DNA of 44,697 nucleotides from Allgaiera indica. Lineage in GTDB: Bacteria > Pseudomonadota > Alphaproteobacteria > Rhodobacterales > Rhodobacteraceae. Under the pieces are notes generated by a model that was not told the DNA's origin, searched no databases, and saw only the letters and a program-made list of their open reading frames with translations. Of this stretch, positions 18,555-27,632 are shown one piece after another. Both the position numbers and the translations under genes were made by a program. The stretch's first letter is position 1, and the number at the start of each line of letters is the position of its first letter. Location: positions 1-44,697 of the forward strand of contig NZ_FNOB01000029.1 of NCBI RefSeq assembly GCF_900106675.1. Direction: 5' to 3'.

Positions 18555-20878
18555 GCGTCGCAAAGCCCCTGCCCCACGACGCCGCGCCGCTGCATGTGAC
18601 CGGCCAGGCGCGCTATATCGACGACATTCCCACCCCGGCGGGCACGCTGCACCTGGCCTTTGGCCTGTCCGAACGCGCCCATGCGAAGGTAACGGCGCTC
18701 GACCTCGCTGCGGTATGCGCCGCGCCAGGCGTCGTCGCGGTGATCGGACCCGAGGATCTGGATCCGATGCCCGATTGTTCGCCCTCGGCCCATGACGAGC
18801 CGCTGCTTGCAGGCGCGGAGGTGTATTATGCCGGCCAGCCAATGTTTCTGGTGGTGGCGAAAAGCCATCTGGCGGCGCGCAAGGCCGCGCGGATGGCGCG
18901 GGTCAGCTACGCGGACCTGCCCGCGATCCTGACCATCGACGACGCCATGGCCGCCGGCAGCCGATTCGAGGGCGGCCCGGTGATCTGGCGGAACGGCGAT
19001 GCCGAGGCCGCCATAGCGGCCGCGCCGCACCGGCTGGAGGGCGTGATAGAGATCGGCGGGCAGGAGCATTTCTACCTGGAGGGTCAGGCCGCGCTTGCCC
19101 TGCCGCAAGAAGGCGGCGACATGGTGGTGCATTCATCGACCCAGCATCCGACCGAGGTGCAGCACAAGGTGGCCGAGGCGCTGGGCCTGCCGATGAACGC
19201 GGTGCGGGTCGAGGTGCGCCGCATGGGCGGCGGCTTCGGCGGCAAGGAAAGCCAGGGCAATGCGCTGGCGGTGGCCTGTGCCGTGGCGGCGCGCGCCACC
19301 GGCCGGCCGTGCAAGATGCGCTATGACCGCGACGACGACATGATGATCACCGGCAAGCGCCATGCGTTCCGCATCTCTTACCGGGTCGGACATGACGCCG
19401 AGGGGCGGATCCTGGGTGTCGATTTCGTGCAGATGGCGCAGTGCGGCTGGTCGCAGGATCTGTCGCTGCCGGTCTGTGACCGGGCGATGCTGCATGCCGA
19501 CAACGCCTATCTGATCCCCGACATGCGGATCGAAAGCCACCGGCTGCGCACCAACACCCAAAGCGCGACGGCGTTTCGCGGCTTCGGCGGGCCGCAGGGG
19601 ATGCTGGGGATCGAACGCGTTCTGGATCATGTGGCCCATGCCGTGGGGCGCGAGCCGCTGGAGGTGCGGCGGGTGAACTTCTACGCCGAGACCGGGGGCC
19701 AGCCCCCGGACCCCCGGAGTATTTCCGCCAAGATGAAGGAACAGATGACACCCTACCGGATGCCGGTGGAGGATTTCATCCTGCACCGGCTGACCGCGCG
19801 GCTGGAGGAGAGCGCGGAGTATCGGACGCGGCGGGCGAAGGTTGCCGAGTGGAATGCGGGCAACCCGATCCTGAAGCGGGGGATCGCGCTGACGCCGGTG
19901 AAGTTCGGGATCTCGTTCACACTGACCTGGCTGAACCAGGCGGGGGCACTGGTGCATGTCTATCAGGACGGGTCGGTGCATCTGAACCATGGCGGCACCG
20001 AGATGGGGCAGGGATTGTTCCAGAAGGTGGCGCAGGTCGCCGCGAAGGGGTTCGGGATCGACGTGGCGCGGGTGAAGATCACCGCGACCGATACCGGCAA
20101 GGTGCCCAATACGTCGGCCACGGCGGCCTCATCGGGATCGGATCTGAATGGCATGGCGGTGAAGGCGGCCTGCGACACGATCCGGGGCCGGCTGGCGGAG
20201 TTTCTGGCCGAACGCCATCAGATGCGGCCCGAGGACGTGGTCTTTGCGGCGGGCCGCGCGGCTGTGGGCGGGGCGGATTACGCCTTTGAGGAGGTCATCG
20301 CGATGGCCTATCAGGCGCGGGTCTCGTTGTCGGCGACGGGGTTCTATGCCACGCCCAAGGTCACCTGGGACCGGGCGCGCGGCCAGGGCCGGCCGTTCTA
20401 CTACTTCGCCTACGGCGCCGCGGTGACCGAGGTGGTCATCGACACGCTGACCGGCGAGAACCGGATCCTGCGCTGCGACATCGTGCATGACGCGGGCACC
20501 AGCCTAAACCCGGCGATCGACATCGGCCAGATCGAGGGCGGCTATGTCCAGGGCGCCGGCTGGCTGACCACCGAGGAACTGGTCTGGGACGGCGCAGGGC
20601 GGCTGCGCACCCATGCGCCTTCGACCTACAAGATCCCCGCCTGTTCGGACCGGCCCCGCGTCTTCAACGTGGCGCTCTGGGACGGCGAGAACCGCGAGGA
20701 GACGATCTATCGCTCGAAGGCGGTGGGAGAGCCGCCCTTCATGCTGGCGATCTCGGCCTTCCTGGCGCTGTCGGATGCGGTGGCGGCCTGTGGCGACGGA
20801 AGCATCTATCCCGCGCTCGACGCGCCGGCCACGCCCGAGCGGGTGCTGGCCGCGATTGCCCGGGTGCGGGATGTTTGA
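18551..20878 (+). CDS. xdhB: Xanthine dehydrogenase large (molybdopterin) subunit
   Basis: A 775-residue subunit that binds molybdopterin and hydroxylates hypoxanthine and xanthine. Markers are [10 protein letters not shown] (about residue 225), [12 protein letters not shown] (about 337-348), the cofactor region [15 protein letters not shown] (about 479) and VGEPPFML, whose Glu727 corresponds to the catalytic Glu730 of the Rhodobacter capsulatus enzyme. Residues about 382-397 ([16 protein letters not shown]) come from a dispersed-repeat copy placed between ETG and MTPY. The start overlaps xdhA (ATGA) and the end overlaps xdhC by 8 bp. Confidence 0.95.
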   Translation: MSVAKPLPHDAAPLHVTGQARYIDDIPTPAGTLHLAFGLSERAHAKVTALDLAAVCAAPGVVAVIGPEDLDPMPDCSPSAHDEPLLAGAEVYYAGQPMFLVVAKSHLAARKAARMARVSYADLPAILTIDDAMAAGSRFEGGPVIWRNGDAEAAIAAAPHRLEGVIEIGGQEHFYLEGQAALALPQEGGDMVVHSSTQHPTEVQHKVAEALGLPMNAVRVEVRRMGGGFGGKESQGNALAVACAVAARATGRPCKMRYDRDDDMMITGKRHAFRISYRVGHDAEGRILGVDFVQMAQCGWSQDLSLPVCDRAMLHADNAYLIPDMRIESHRLRTNTQSATAFRGFGGPQGMLGIERVLDHVAHAVGREPLEVRRVNFYAETGGQPPDPRSISAKMKEQMTPYRMPVEDFILHRLTARLEESAEYRTRRAKVAEWNAGNPILKRGIALTPVKFGISFTLTWLNQAGALVHVYQDGSVHLNHGGTEMGQGLFQKVAQVAAKGFGIDVARVKITATDTGKVPNTSATAASSGSDLNGMAVKAACDTIRGRLAEFLAERHQMRPEDVVFAAGRAAVGGADYAFEEVIAMAYQARVSLSATGFYATPKVTWDRARGQGRPFYYFAYGAAVTEVVIDTLTGENRILRCDIVHDAGTSLNPAIDIGQIEGGYVQGAGWLTTEELVWDGAGRLRTHAPSTYKIPACSDRPRVFNVALWDGENREETIYRSKAVGEPPFMLAISAFLALSDAVAACGDGSIYPALDAPATPERVLAAIARVRDV
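19694..19739 (+). repeat. Dispersed hairpin repeat, copy inside xdhB (sense)
   Basis: GGGGGC, loop CA, GCCCCC (19694-19707), then GGA, CCCCC, GGAGTATTT (19716-19724), CCGC and CAAGATGAAG (19729-19738). It is translated in frame as about 16 residues in xdhB and has the same orientation as the gene. It is the closest match to the intergenic copy at 41997. Confidence 0.8.
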
Positions 20879-21896
20879 CCTTGCCGCCCTCCGGGCCCGG
20901 GTGGCCGAAGCGGCCCGCGTGGTGCGGGTGGTGATCGCCGCGCACGAGGGATCGAGCCCGCGCGAGACCGGGGCCGCGATGCTGATCTGGCAGGGCGGCA
21001 CAGAGGGCACGATCGGCGGCGGCGCGCTGGAATGGCAGGTGACCTGCCGCGCCCGCGCCATGCTGGCGGGCGGCCAGGCGCGGCAGGTCACCCGCGTGGC
21101 GCTGGGGCCGGGGATCGGGCAGTGCTGCGGCGGGGCCGTGACGCTGCTGGCCGAGGTCTACGATGCCCGGGCCGTGGCCCGGCTGGAGGAAGCCGAGAAT
21201 GGCGTGGTCGCCCGGCCGCTGGAGGGCGCGGCCGAGATGCCGCTGGCGGTGCAGCGGGTGCTGGCGCGGGCGCGGTCGTCCGGCCTGCCGCCCGTCGCCG
21301 GGCTGGTACAGGGCTGGATGGTCGAGCCAATGGCCGTACCCACGCGCGATCTGTGGATCTGGGGCGCGGGCCATGTCGGGCGCGCGCTGGTCGGGGTACT
21401 GGCGCCGCTTCCGACCTTCGCGCTGACCTGGGTGGATGTGGACGAGAGCCGCTTTCCGAAGGACATGCCCGATCGGGTGGCGCCGCTTTGGGCGGCAAAT
21501 CCGGCCGATCTTGTGGCACATGCGCCAGGGCACGCGGAACATCTGGTGCTAAGCTATTCCCATGCTCTCGATCTGGAACTGTGCCATCGTATACTGCGCC
21601 ATGGCCACGGCGGGCTGGGGCTGATCGGCTCTGCCACCAAGGCGGCACGGTTTCGCAACCGGTTGCGGGCGCTCGGACATGGCGATACGGCACTGGCGGG
21701 GCTGGTCTGCCCGATCGGCGACCCCACGCTGGGCAAGCATCCACAGGCGATTGCCGTGGGCGTCGCGGCGCGGCTGCTGGGGCGGGGGATGGACAACGCG
21801 GCGCGGCAGGACGGGGCGCGACAGGACGAGGACGGGAAACATGCTTCTGACCATCGAGGGCCTGACCAAGGCCTATCCCGGGGTGGTGGCGAATGA
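20871..21896 (+). CDS. xdhC: Xanthine dehydrogenase maturation factor
   Basis: A 341-residue accessory protein that inserts the sulfurated molybdenum cofactor into XdhB. The N-terminal part has HEGSSPRETGAAMLIW, TIGGGALEW and GPGIGQCCGGAVTLL (with a Cys pair); the C-terminal Rossmann part has IWGAGHVGRALVGVL (about residue 160) and GLIGSATKAARFRNRL. Homology appears to end near QAIAVGVAARLLGRG. The last 30-40 residues are polar and low complexity, and the final 56 bp overlap the next gene in another frame. The start overlaps the xdhB stop by 8 bp. Confidence 0.9.
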   Translation: MFDLAALRARVAEAARVVRVVIAAHEGSSPRETGAAMLIWQGGTEGTIGGGALEWQVTCRARAMLAGGQARQVTRVALGPGIGQCCGGAVTLLAEVYDARAVARLEEAENGVVARPLEGAAEMPLAVQRVLARARSSGLPPVAGLVQGWMVEPMAVPTRDLWIWGAGHVGRALVGVLAPLPTFALTWVDVDESRFPKDMPDRVAPLWAANPADLVAHAPGHAEHLVLSYSHALDLELCHRILRHGHGGLGLIGSATKAARFRNRLRALGHGDTALAGLVCPIGDPTLGKHPQAIAVGVAARLLGRGMDNAARQDGARQDEDGKHASDHRGPDQGLSRGGGE

Positions 21897-23355
21897 CGGC
21901 GTGTCCTTCGCGGTCCGCGAGGGCGAGGTGCACGCCCTGCTGGGCGAAAACGGCGCCGGGAAATCCACCCTGGTGAAGATGATCTACGGGCTGGTGAAAC
22001 CCGATGCCGGCCGCATGACGCTGCGCGGCGCGCCCTATGATCCGGCAGAGCCGCGCGCGGCCCGGGCCGCCGGCGTGGCCATGGTGTTCCAGCATTTCAG
22101 CCTGTTCGACGCGCTCGACGTGGCCGAGAACGTGGCCCTGGGCATGGAAAATCCGCCGCCCAGGCGCGCCCTGGCCGCCCGCATCCGCCAGGTGAGCGAG
22201 GATTACGGCCTGCCGCTGGATCCCGCGCGGCTGGTGGGGGATCTTTCCGCGGGCGAGCGCCAGCGGGTCGAGATCATCCGCTGCCTGCTGCAAGACCCGA
22301 AGCTGCTGATCATGGACGAGCCGACCTCGGTCCTGACCCCGCAGGAGGTCGAGATCCTGTTCCAGACGCTGCGTACCCTGGCCGCCGAGGGCACCGCGAT
22401 CCTTTATATCAGCCACAAGCTGGAGGAGATCCGCGCATTGTGCGACGAGGCGACGATCCTGCGCCGCGGCAAGGTGGTGGCGACCTGTAGCCCGCGCGAG
22501 AAGACCGCGCGCGAACTGGCCGAGATGATGGTGGGCGAGACCCTGACGCCGCCGGAACGCGCCAGCATCGGCACTGGCGAAGTGGTGCTGCGGGTGGCGG
22601 GCCTGTCGGTGCCCTCGCCCAACCCGTTCGGCACCGCGCTGAAGGACGTCGGGTTTGACGTTCACGCGGGCGAGGTGCTGGGAATCGCGGGCGTTGCCGG
22701 CAACGGCCAGGATGAATTGCTGCTGGCGCTTTCGGGCGAAATCCGGACCGCGCCGGGCGCGATCACCGTGGCGGGTCGCCCCTGCGGCGCGCTGGGGCCC
22801 AATGCACGGCGCGCGGCGGGGCTGGTTTCCGCCCCCGAGGAACGGCTGGGCCATGCCGCGGCGCCGGACATGAGCCTGACCGAGAATGCCCTGCTGACCG
22901 GGGCGGTGCGCAAGCGGCTGGTGGGGCGCGGCTTCGTCGACTGGACAAGGACCCGCGCCTTTGCCGAGGAAATCGTCCAGGCCTTCGACGTGCGCACCCC
23001 CGGCGTGGGGGTTCCGGCGCGGGCGCTGTCGGGCGGAAATTTGCAGAAATTCGTCATCGGACGAGAGATTTTGCAGGATCCAGCGGTGATTATTGTCAAT
23101 CAACCAACATGGGGCGTCGATGCGGCGGCGGCGGCGGCGATCCGTCAGGCGCTGATCGACCTGGCCGCCAAGGGCGCCGCCGTGGTGGTGATCAGCCAGG
23201 ATCTGGACGAATTGCTGGAAATCGCCGACCGCTTCGCCGCACTGAACGAGGGCCGGCTGAGCGCCACGCGCCCGGTCTCGGGGCTGACGGTCGAGGAGAT
23301 CGGCCTGATGATGGGCGGCGCCCACGGGATGGAGGTGGCCCATGCCGAGGCTTGA
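21841..23355 (+). CDS. Purine/nucleoside ABC transporter ATPase (tandem domains)
   Basis: A 504-residue ATPase with two nucleotide-binding domains, of the type paired with BMP-family binding proteins (YufO/NupA-like). Domain 1 has a complete Walker A GENGAGKST (35-43), signature LSAGERQRVEI and Walker B LLIMDEPTSVL. Domain 2 is degenerate: its Walker A region is GVAGNGQDE and its Walker B region IIVNQPTWGVD has Gln for the catalytic Glu, usual for this class. It starts at 21841, 56 bp before the end of xdhC. Linked to xdhABC, so the cargo is probably a purine base or nucleoside. Confidence 0.88.
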   Translation: MLLTIEGLTKAYPGVVANDGVSFAVREGEVHALLGENGAGKSTLVKMIYGLVKPDAGRMTLRGAPYDPAEPRAARAAGVAMVFQHFSLFDALDVAENVALGMENPPPRRALAARIRQVSEDYGLPLDPARLVGDLSAGERQRVEIIRCLLQDPKLLIMDEPTSVLTPQEVEILFQTLRTLAAEGTAILYISHKLEEIRALCDEATILRRGKVVATCSPREKTARELAEMMVGETLTPPERASIGTGEVVLRVAGLSVPSPNPFGTALKDVGFDVHAGEVLGIAGVAGNGQDELLLALSGEIRTAPGAITVAGRPCGALGPNARRAAGLVSAPEERLGHAAAPDMSLTENALLTGAVRKRLVGRGFVDWTRTRAFAEEIVQAFDVRTPGVGVPARALSGGNLQKFVIGREILQDPAVIIVNQPTWGVDAAAAAAIRQALIDLAAKGAAVVVISQDLDELLEIADRFAALNEGRLSATRPVSGLTVEEIGLMMGGAHGMEVAHAEA

Positions 23356-24427
23356 GAAACGCGCCGCGCCGTCGCGCTTCTGGACATGGGTGACGCCGGT
23401 CCTTGCGGTGGTGGCGACGATGCTGGCGGGGGGGCTGTTGTTCGCGCTGCTCGGCAAGCCGCCCGCCCAGGCGATCGAGGTAATCTTCTGGGAGCCCCTG
23501 TTCGGCGCCAACACCTCTTACACGCTGCCGCAGCTTCTGGTGAAGGCGGGGCCGCTGATCCTGATCGCGATCGGTCTCAGCCTGGGGTTTCGGGCCGGGA
23601 TCTGGAACATCGGCGCCGAGGGGCAGTACATCATCGGCGCGATCTGCGGCGCGGCGGTGGCGCTGGCGTTCTACCCGGCCGCGCATTGGTATATCTTTCC
23701 GCTGATGGTGATCGCGGGCGGCATGGGCGGCTGGACCTGGGCGATGATCCCGGCGGTGCTGAAGAACCGCTTCGGCACCAACGAGATCCTGGTCTCGCTG
23801 ATGCTGGTCTATGTGGCCGAGAACATCCTGTCGTGGGTCAGTTTCGGGCCGCTGCGCAATCCGCAGGGCTATGGCTTTCCGGGCAGCCGCAACCTGCAGA
23901 ACTACCCCGCGGCCCATAATGCCGACCTGATCCCCAACACCGGGCTGCACTGGGGCGTGATCACGGCCTTTCTGGCGGTGATCGCGGCCTATGTGCTGCT
24001 GAACCGCCACCGGCTGGGCTATCAGATCCGGGTCGCGGGCCAGGCGCCGCGCGCGGCGCGCTTCGCCGGCGTCTCGCCGCAAAGGTTGGTGTCGTTCTGC
24101 CTGGGCACCTCGGGCGCGCTGGCGGGGCTGGCGGGGCTGTTCGAGGTCGCCGGCCCCAGTGGCCAGCTGACCCCGGATTTCAACGTCGGCTACGGCTTTA
24201 CCGCGATCATCGTGGCCTTCCTGGGCCGGCTGCATCCCGTCGGCATCCTCTTGGCCAGTTTCCTGATGGCGCTGACCTATATCGGCGGCGAGATGGCGCA
24301 GCTGACGCTGAACCTGCCCGCGGCCGCGATCCAGGCCTTCCAGGGGATGCTGCTGTTCTTCCTGCTGGCCTTCGACGTGCTGTCGAACTACCGCATCCGG
24401 ATGCGCAGGAAGGAGACCGCGAAATGA
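23342..24427 (+). CDS. Purine/nucleoside ABC transporter permease 1
   Basis: A 361-residue membrane protein of the branched-chain amino acid/ribose permease fold used with BMP-type binding proteins. It has about eight hydrophobic segments, with GLSLGFRAGIWNIGAEGQYIIGA (about residues 79-101) and the cytoplasmic coupling region GQAPRAARFAGVSPQRLV (about 237-254), the EAA-like loop that contacts the ATPase. It starts 14 bp inside the ATPase gene and its stop overlaps the next start. The longer cytoplasmic N-terminus is typical of the larger permease of such pairs. Confidence 0.88.
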   Translation: MPRLEKRAAPSRFWTWVTPVLAVVATMLAGGLLFALLGKPPAQAIEVIFWEPLFGANTSYTLPQLLVKAGPLILIAIGLSLGFRAGIWNIGAEGQYIIGAICGAAVALAFYPAAHWYIFPLMVIAGGMGGWTWAMIPAVLKNRFGTNEILVSLMLVYVAENILSWVSFGPLRNPQGYGFPGSRNLQNYPAAHNADLIPNTGLHWGVITAFLAVIAAYVLLNRHRLGYQIRVAGQAPRAARFAGVSPQRLVSFCLGTSGALAGLAGLFEVAGPSGQLTPDFNVGYGFTAIIVAFLGRLHPVGILLASFLMALTYIGGEMAQLTLNLPAAAIQAFQGMLLFFLLAFDVLSNYRIRMRRKETAK

Positions 24428-25356
24428 CCATCGGCGGCATCGACCTCGTCGTCCTGATCGCCTCGCTCATGGTGGCATCGACCCCGATCCTCTTGGCCGC
24501 GATCGGCGAACTGGTGGCGGAAAAGTCGGGCGTCCTGAACCTCGGGGTCGAGGGGATGATGATCATGGGCGCGATCTGCGGCTTCGTGGCGGCCGTGCAT
24601 ACAGGCAGCCCGGTGGCAGGCTTCGTGGGCGGCGCGCTGGGTGGGGTGGCGATGAGCCTGCTGTTCGCCTTCCTGACCCAGATCCTGCTGTCGAACCAGG
24701 TGGCCACCGGCCTGGCGCTGACGCTGTTCGGGCTGGGCCTCTCGGCGCTGATCGGACAGGGCTACAACGGCGTCCGGCCGCCGCAGACCGATGACCTGAA
24801 CTTTGGCCCGCTTGGTCATATCCCGGTGCTGGGGCCGATCCTGTTCCAGCACGACTGGGTGGTCTATCTGTCGCTGATCCTGGTCGCCGGCACCTGGGCG
24901 GTGTTGCGCTACAGCCGCGCGGGGCTGATCCTGCGCGCGGTGGGCGAGAACCACGACGCGGCCCATGCCCTGGGCTACCGGGTGCGCATGGTGCGCACGC
25001 TTGCGCTGATGTTCGGCGGCGCCTGCGCCGGGCTGGGCGGCGCCTACATCAGCCTGGTGCGGGTGCCGCAATGGTCCGACGGGATGACCGCGGGTGCGGG
25101 CTGGATCGCGCTGGCGATCGTGGTCTTCGCCTCTTGGCGGCCCTGGCGGGTGCTGCTGGGCGCCTATATTTTCGGCGGCGTGACGGTGCTGCAGCTGCGC
25201 CTGCAAGCCGCTGGCATCGCGATTCCGGTGCAGATATTGTCGATGGCGCCGTATCTGATAACGATACTGGTACTGGTCATCATGTCCGCGAAACGGGGCC
25301 GTGCCGCGATCGGCGCCCCGGCCTCGCTGGGCCGCATTTTCCACGCCTCTAGCTGA
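24424..25356 (+). CDS. Purine/nucleoside ABC transporter permease 2
   Basis: A 310-residue partner permease. The start overlaps the previous stop (ATGA). GELVAEKSGVLNLGVEGMMIMGA (residues about 28-50) and the coupling loop GENHDAAHALGYRV (about 177-190) are the family landmarks. About eight membrane segments are visible. Together with permease 1 it forms the heterodimeric channel of the transporter. Confidence 0.88.
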   Translation: MTIGGIDLVVLIASLMVASTPILLAAIGELVAEKSGVLNLGVEGMMIMGAICGFVAAVHTGSPVAGFVGGALGGVAMSLLFAFLTQILLSNQVATGLALTLFGLGLSALIGQGYNGVRPPQTDDLNFGPLGHIPVLGPILFQHDWVVYLSLILVAGTWAVLRYSRAGLILRAVGENHDAAHALGYRVRMVRTLALMFGGACAGLGGAYISLVRVPQWSDGMTAGAGWIALAIVVFASWRPWRVLLGAYIFGGVTVLQLRLQAAGIAIPVQILSMAPYLITILVLVIMSAKRGRAAIGAPASLGRIFHASS

Positions 25357-25402
25357 GGCCAATAACCGGGCGCGCACCGCGCCTGCCACTGGGGAGAAGA
25401 TC

Positions 25403-26491
25403 ATGAAACGCAGAACTTTCCTTGCCAATTCGGCCATGGCCGGCACCGCGCTCGCCACCGGCCTGGCCGGCCGCGCCATGGCCGCCGACGATCCGCTGAA
25501 GGTCGGCTTCATCTATGTCGGCGTGCCCGGTGACGGCGGCTGGACCTACCAGCACAACCTGGCCAAGAAAGCAGTCGAGAAGCACTACGGCGACAAGGTC
25601 AAGACCAGCGTCATCGAGAACGTCCCCGAAGGCGCCGATGCCGAACGCGCGCTGACCCAGCTGGCGCTGGCCGGCAACAAGCTGATCTTCGCTACCTCCT
25701 TCGGCTTCATGGACCCGACGATGAACGTCGCCAAGAAGTTCCCCAAGGTGAACTTCGAGATGTGCACCGGCTACAAGAGCGCGCCGAACGTCTCGAACTA
25801 TTCCGGCCGCTTCTACGAGGGCCGCGCGGTCTGCGGTGCGATCGCCGGGCAGATGACCAAGTCGAACAAGATCGGCTACATCGCCTCGTTCCCGATCCCC
25901 GAAGTGATCCGCGGCATCAACTCGGCCTATATCAACGCCAAGCGCACTAACCCCAATGTCGAGATCAAGGTCGTCTGGGTCTATACCTGGTTCGATCCGG
26001 CGAAAGAGGCCGACGCGGCCCAGGCGCTGATCAACGAGGGCGTCGACGTGCTGATGCAGCACACCGATTCCACCGCCGCGATGGCAGTGGCGAAGAAGGC
26101 CGGCATCGTCGCCTTCGGCCAGGATTCCGACATGTCGGCCTTTGCGCCGACGCCGCGGATCTCGGCGCTGATCGACAATTGGGCGCCCTATTACATCAAG
26201 CGCGTCGGCGACATGATGAACGGCAACTGGAAGGCCGAGAACGTCTGGTACGGGCTGAAGGAAGGCATGGTCGAGGTCGGCGAAATCACCGACGCCGTGC
26301 CGGCCAAGGTAAAGGCCCATGCCCTGGATCTGGAGACGAAGATCAAGGCCGGTACCTACCACACGTTTGAGGGGCCGCTGAACAAGCAAGACGGCAGCGT
26401 CTGGCTGAAGAAGGGCGAGGTCGCGGACGATGGGGCGCTTGCCGGGCTGAACTTCTATGTCGAGGGCATCAAGGGCAAGATCCCCAGCTAG
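25403..26491 (+). CDS. BMP-family substrate-binding protein, purine/nucleoside ABC transporter
   Basis: A 362-residue periplasmic lipobinding-type protein of the BMP/PnrA family. The signal MKRRTFLANSAMAGTALATG has a Tat-like twin arginine and probable cleavage after GRAMA-A. The mature part starts DDPLKVGFIYVGVPGDGGWT, followed by the purine-pocket landmarks GFMDP, SNYSGRFYEGRAVCGAIAG, GQDSDM and the C-terminal LKKGEVADDGAL. The start at 25403 has GGGGAGAAG upstream and follows the last permease by 46 bp. BMP proteins bind nucleosides or purines, which fits the xdh genes upstream. No lipobox cysteine is seen. Confidence 0.9.
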   Translation: MKRRTFLANSAMAGTALATGLAGRAMAADDPLKVGFIYVGVPGDGGWTYQHNLAKKAVEKHYGDKVKTSVIENVPEGADAERALTQLALAGNKLIFATSFGFMDPTMNVAKKFPKVNFEMCTGYKSAPNVSNYSGRFYEGRAVCGAIAGQMTKSNKIGYIASFPIPEVIRGINSAYINAKRTNPNVEIKVVWVYTWFDPAKEADAAQALINEGVDVLMQHTDSTAAMAVAKKAGIVAFGQDSDMSAFAPTPRISALIDNWAPYYIKRVGDMMNGNWKAENVWYGLKEGMVEVGEITDAVPAKVKAHALDLETKIKAGTYHTFEGPLNKQDGSVWLKKGEVADDGALAGLNFYVEGIKGKIPS

Positions 26492-26503
26492 GCCCGTGCC
26501 CCT

Positions 26504-26523
26504 GCCTGCCGGGGCCGGCAGGC
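26504..26523 (+). terminator. Hairpin at the end of the purine operon
   Basis: GCCTGCCGG (26504-26512) pairs with CCGGCAGGC (26515-26523), 12 bases after the binding-protein stop. With a realistic loop the stem is 7-8 bp. No T-run follows. A second dyad (GGCCGG/CCGGCC) lies near 26694-26711 beside the parA stop. The 230-bp gap to parA contains no supported gene. Confidence 0.45.
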
Positions 26524-26721
26524 GCGCGATCGCGGCGGGATACCATGGCGTCCCGTCGCTTGATTTTGGGCCGGCAGGCACTGGGCGTGCGGGCGCCGAT
26601 GGCCTGCTTGCCGCTGACGCAGGCACGGCGGGTACGCTGCGGGCAATTGCGGACGGGCGGGTCTCTTGGCACAGATCGAGGCGCGCCCGGGCCGGCGGTT
26701 TCCGGCCGGCGGGCGCAGCGA

Positions 26722-27360
26722 TCAGTCGGGCAGATGGCGCAGCACCTCGGCGGTGAGCGCTGCGATCTCGGCCTTGGCGGCGGGATTTCCGGCCTCGGCC
26801 ACCCCCTGCCCCGTGCCCAGTGTCTCGGCATAGACAACGCGGTTGGCCAGCCGCGACTCGGCCAGGATCGTATCCAGCGCGCCGGTCGCGGTGGCCACGT
26901 CATCGGCCAACCGCATCCCTTTGCGGCTGCGGTTCAGCACCACCACGGTCGGGCGCCCCTCGCGCCGGGCCAGATCCAGAACCCCTTCCGTCGCCCACAG
27001 ATCGACATGGCTGGAGGCGACCGGCACCAGCACCAGATCGGCGGCGCGCAGCGCGGGGCGCAGGTCGGCATCCACCTTCGGCGGTGTATCGACAAGGACA
27101 AAATCGTTGTCCCGGCACAGCTTGTCGCATTCGTAGCCGACCCCCCAGGCCGAGGCGGTGGAGAAATCGAGCCCCGGCCCCTCTGGCCCCGCACGCTCCA
27201 CCCGGGCCATGAACCAGCGCCCGAGGCTGCCTTGCGGGTCGATGTCGAGCAGCGCCACCCGATGCCCCGCCCGGCCCAGCGCCACGGCCAGATTGGCCGC
27301 CAGCGTGGTCTTGCCCGACCCGCCCTTTTGCTGCGCCACCGTGATGATCTTGCCGGCCAT
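26722..27360 (-). CDS. Orphan ParA-family ATPase
   Basis: A 212-residue Walker-type ATPase. The deviant Walker A is KGGSGKTT (residues 12-19) with the ParA signature lysine; ALLDIDPQGS is the switch I/Walker A' region and FVLVDTPPKVD the Walker B region. No N-terminal helix-turn-helix is present, so it is of the small ParA type used to position plasmids, chemosensory clusters or other cargo. No parB or centromere-like repeat is nearby, so the cargo is unknown. I chose the ATG at 27360 (MAGKIITVAQQKGGSGKTT) because GGAGG lies upstream; an ATG at 27402 would add 14 unrelated residues. Confidence 0.85.
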   Translation of the reverse strand: MAGKIITVAQQKGGSGKTTLAANLAVALGRAGHRVALLDIDPQGSLGRWFMARVERAGPEGPGLDFSTASAWGVGYECDKLCRDNDFVLVDTPPKVDADLRPALRAADLVLVPVASSHVDLWATEGVLDLARREGRPTVVVLNRSRKGMRLADDVATATGALDTILAESRLANRVVYAETLGTGQGVAEAGNPAAKAEIAALTAEVLRHLPD

Positions 27361-27457
27361 GCCTCGGACCTCCGCGCGATTTGCCGCGATGCAGCATCGC
27401 ACTTTTGCGGCGGCGGCGGAAGGGGGCGACTTCTGGGCTTCGGGGGCGGGCGCCGCG

Positions 27458-27506
27458 GCGGGGGCGCCGCCCCCGCACCCCCGGCGTATTTGTCGAACAA
27501 TGAAAG
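27458..27506 (+). repeat. Dispersed hairpin repeat, variant tail, between parA and hsp20
   Basis: GGGGGCGCCGCCCCC (27460-27474, an almost loopless stem extended by GCG/CGC), then GCA, CCCCC, GGCGTATTT (27483-27491), GTC and GAACAATGAAAG (27495-27506). It belongs to a second subtype with the 34601 copy: GGCGTATTT and GAACAATGAAAG instead of GGAGTATTT and CAAGATGAAG. Confidence 0.75.
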
Positions 27507-27632
27507 GGGCTGCGCATCCCGTCCGCCCAGGCTTTGGCGGCCTTGTTCCCCAGGTTGCGGCGCGGCGCCTTCGCAGACAGGAAAGGGGCGCGCCACATGG
27601 CGCGCCCCTCGGACGATCGGATCGTGCGGGCC

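Noticed and set aside
21088-23514. 808-codon minus-strand frame across xdhC and the ABC ATPase
   Set aside because: It spans two real genes and their junction; composition is that of an antisense shadow.
26457-26756. 99-codon plus-strand frame after the BMP protein
   Set aside because: Starts inside the binding-protein gene, ends inside parA and includes a hairpin; composition is non-coding.
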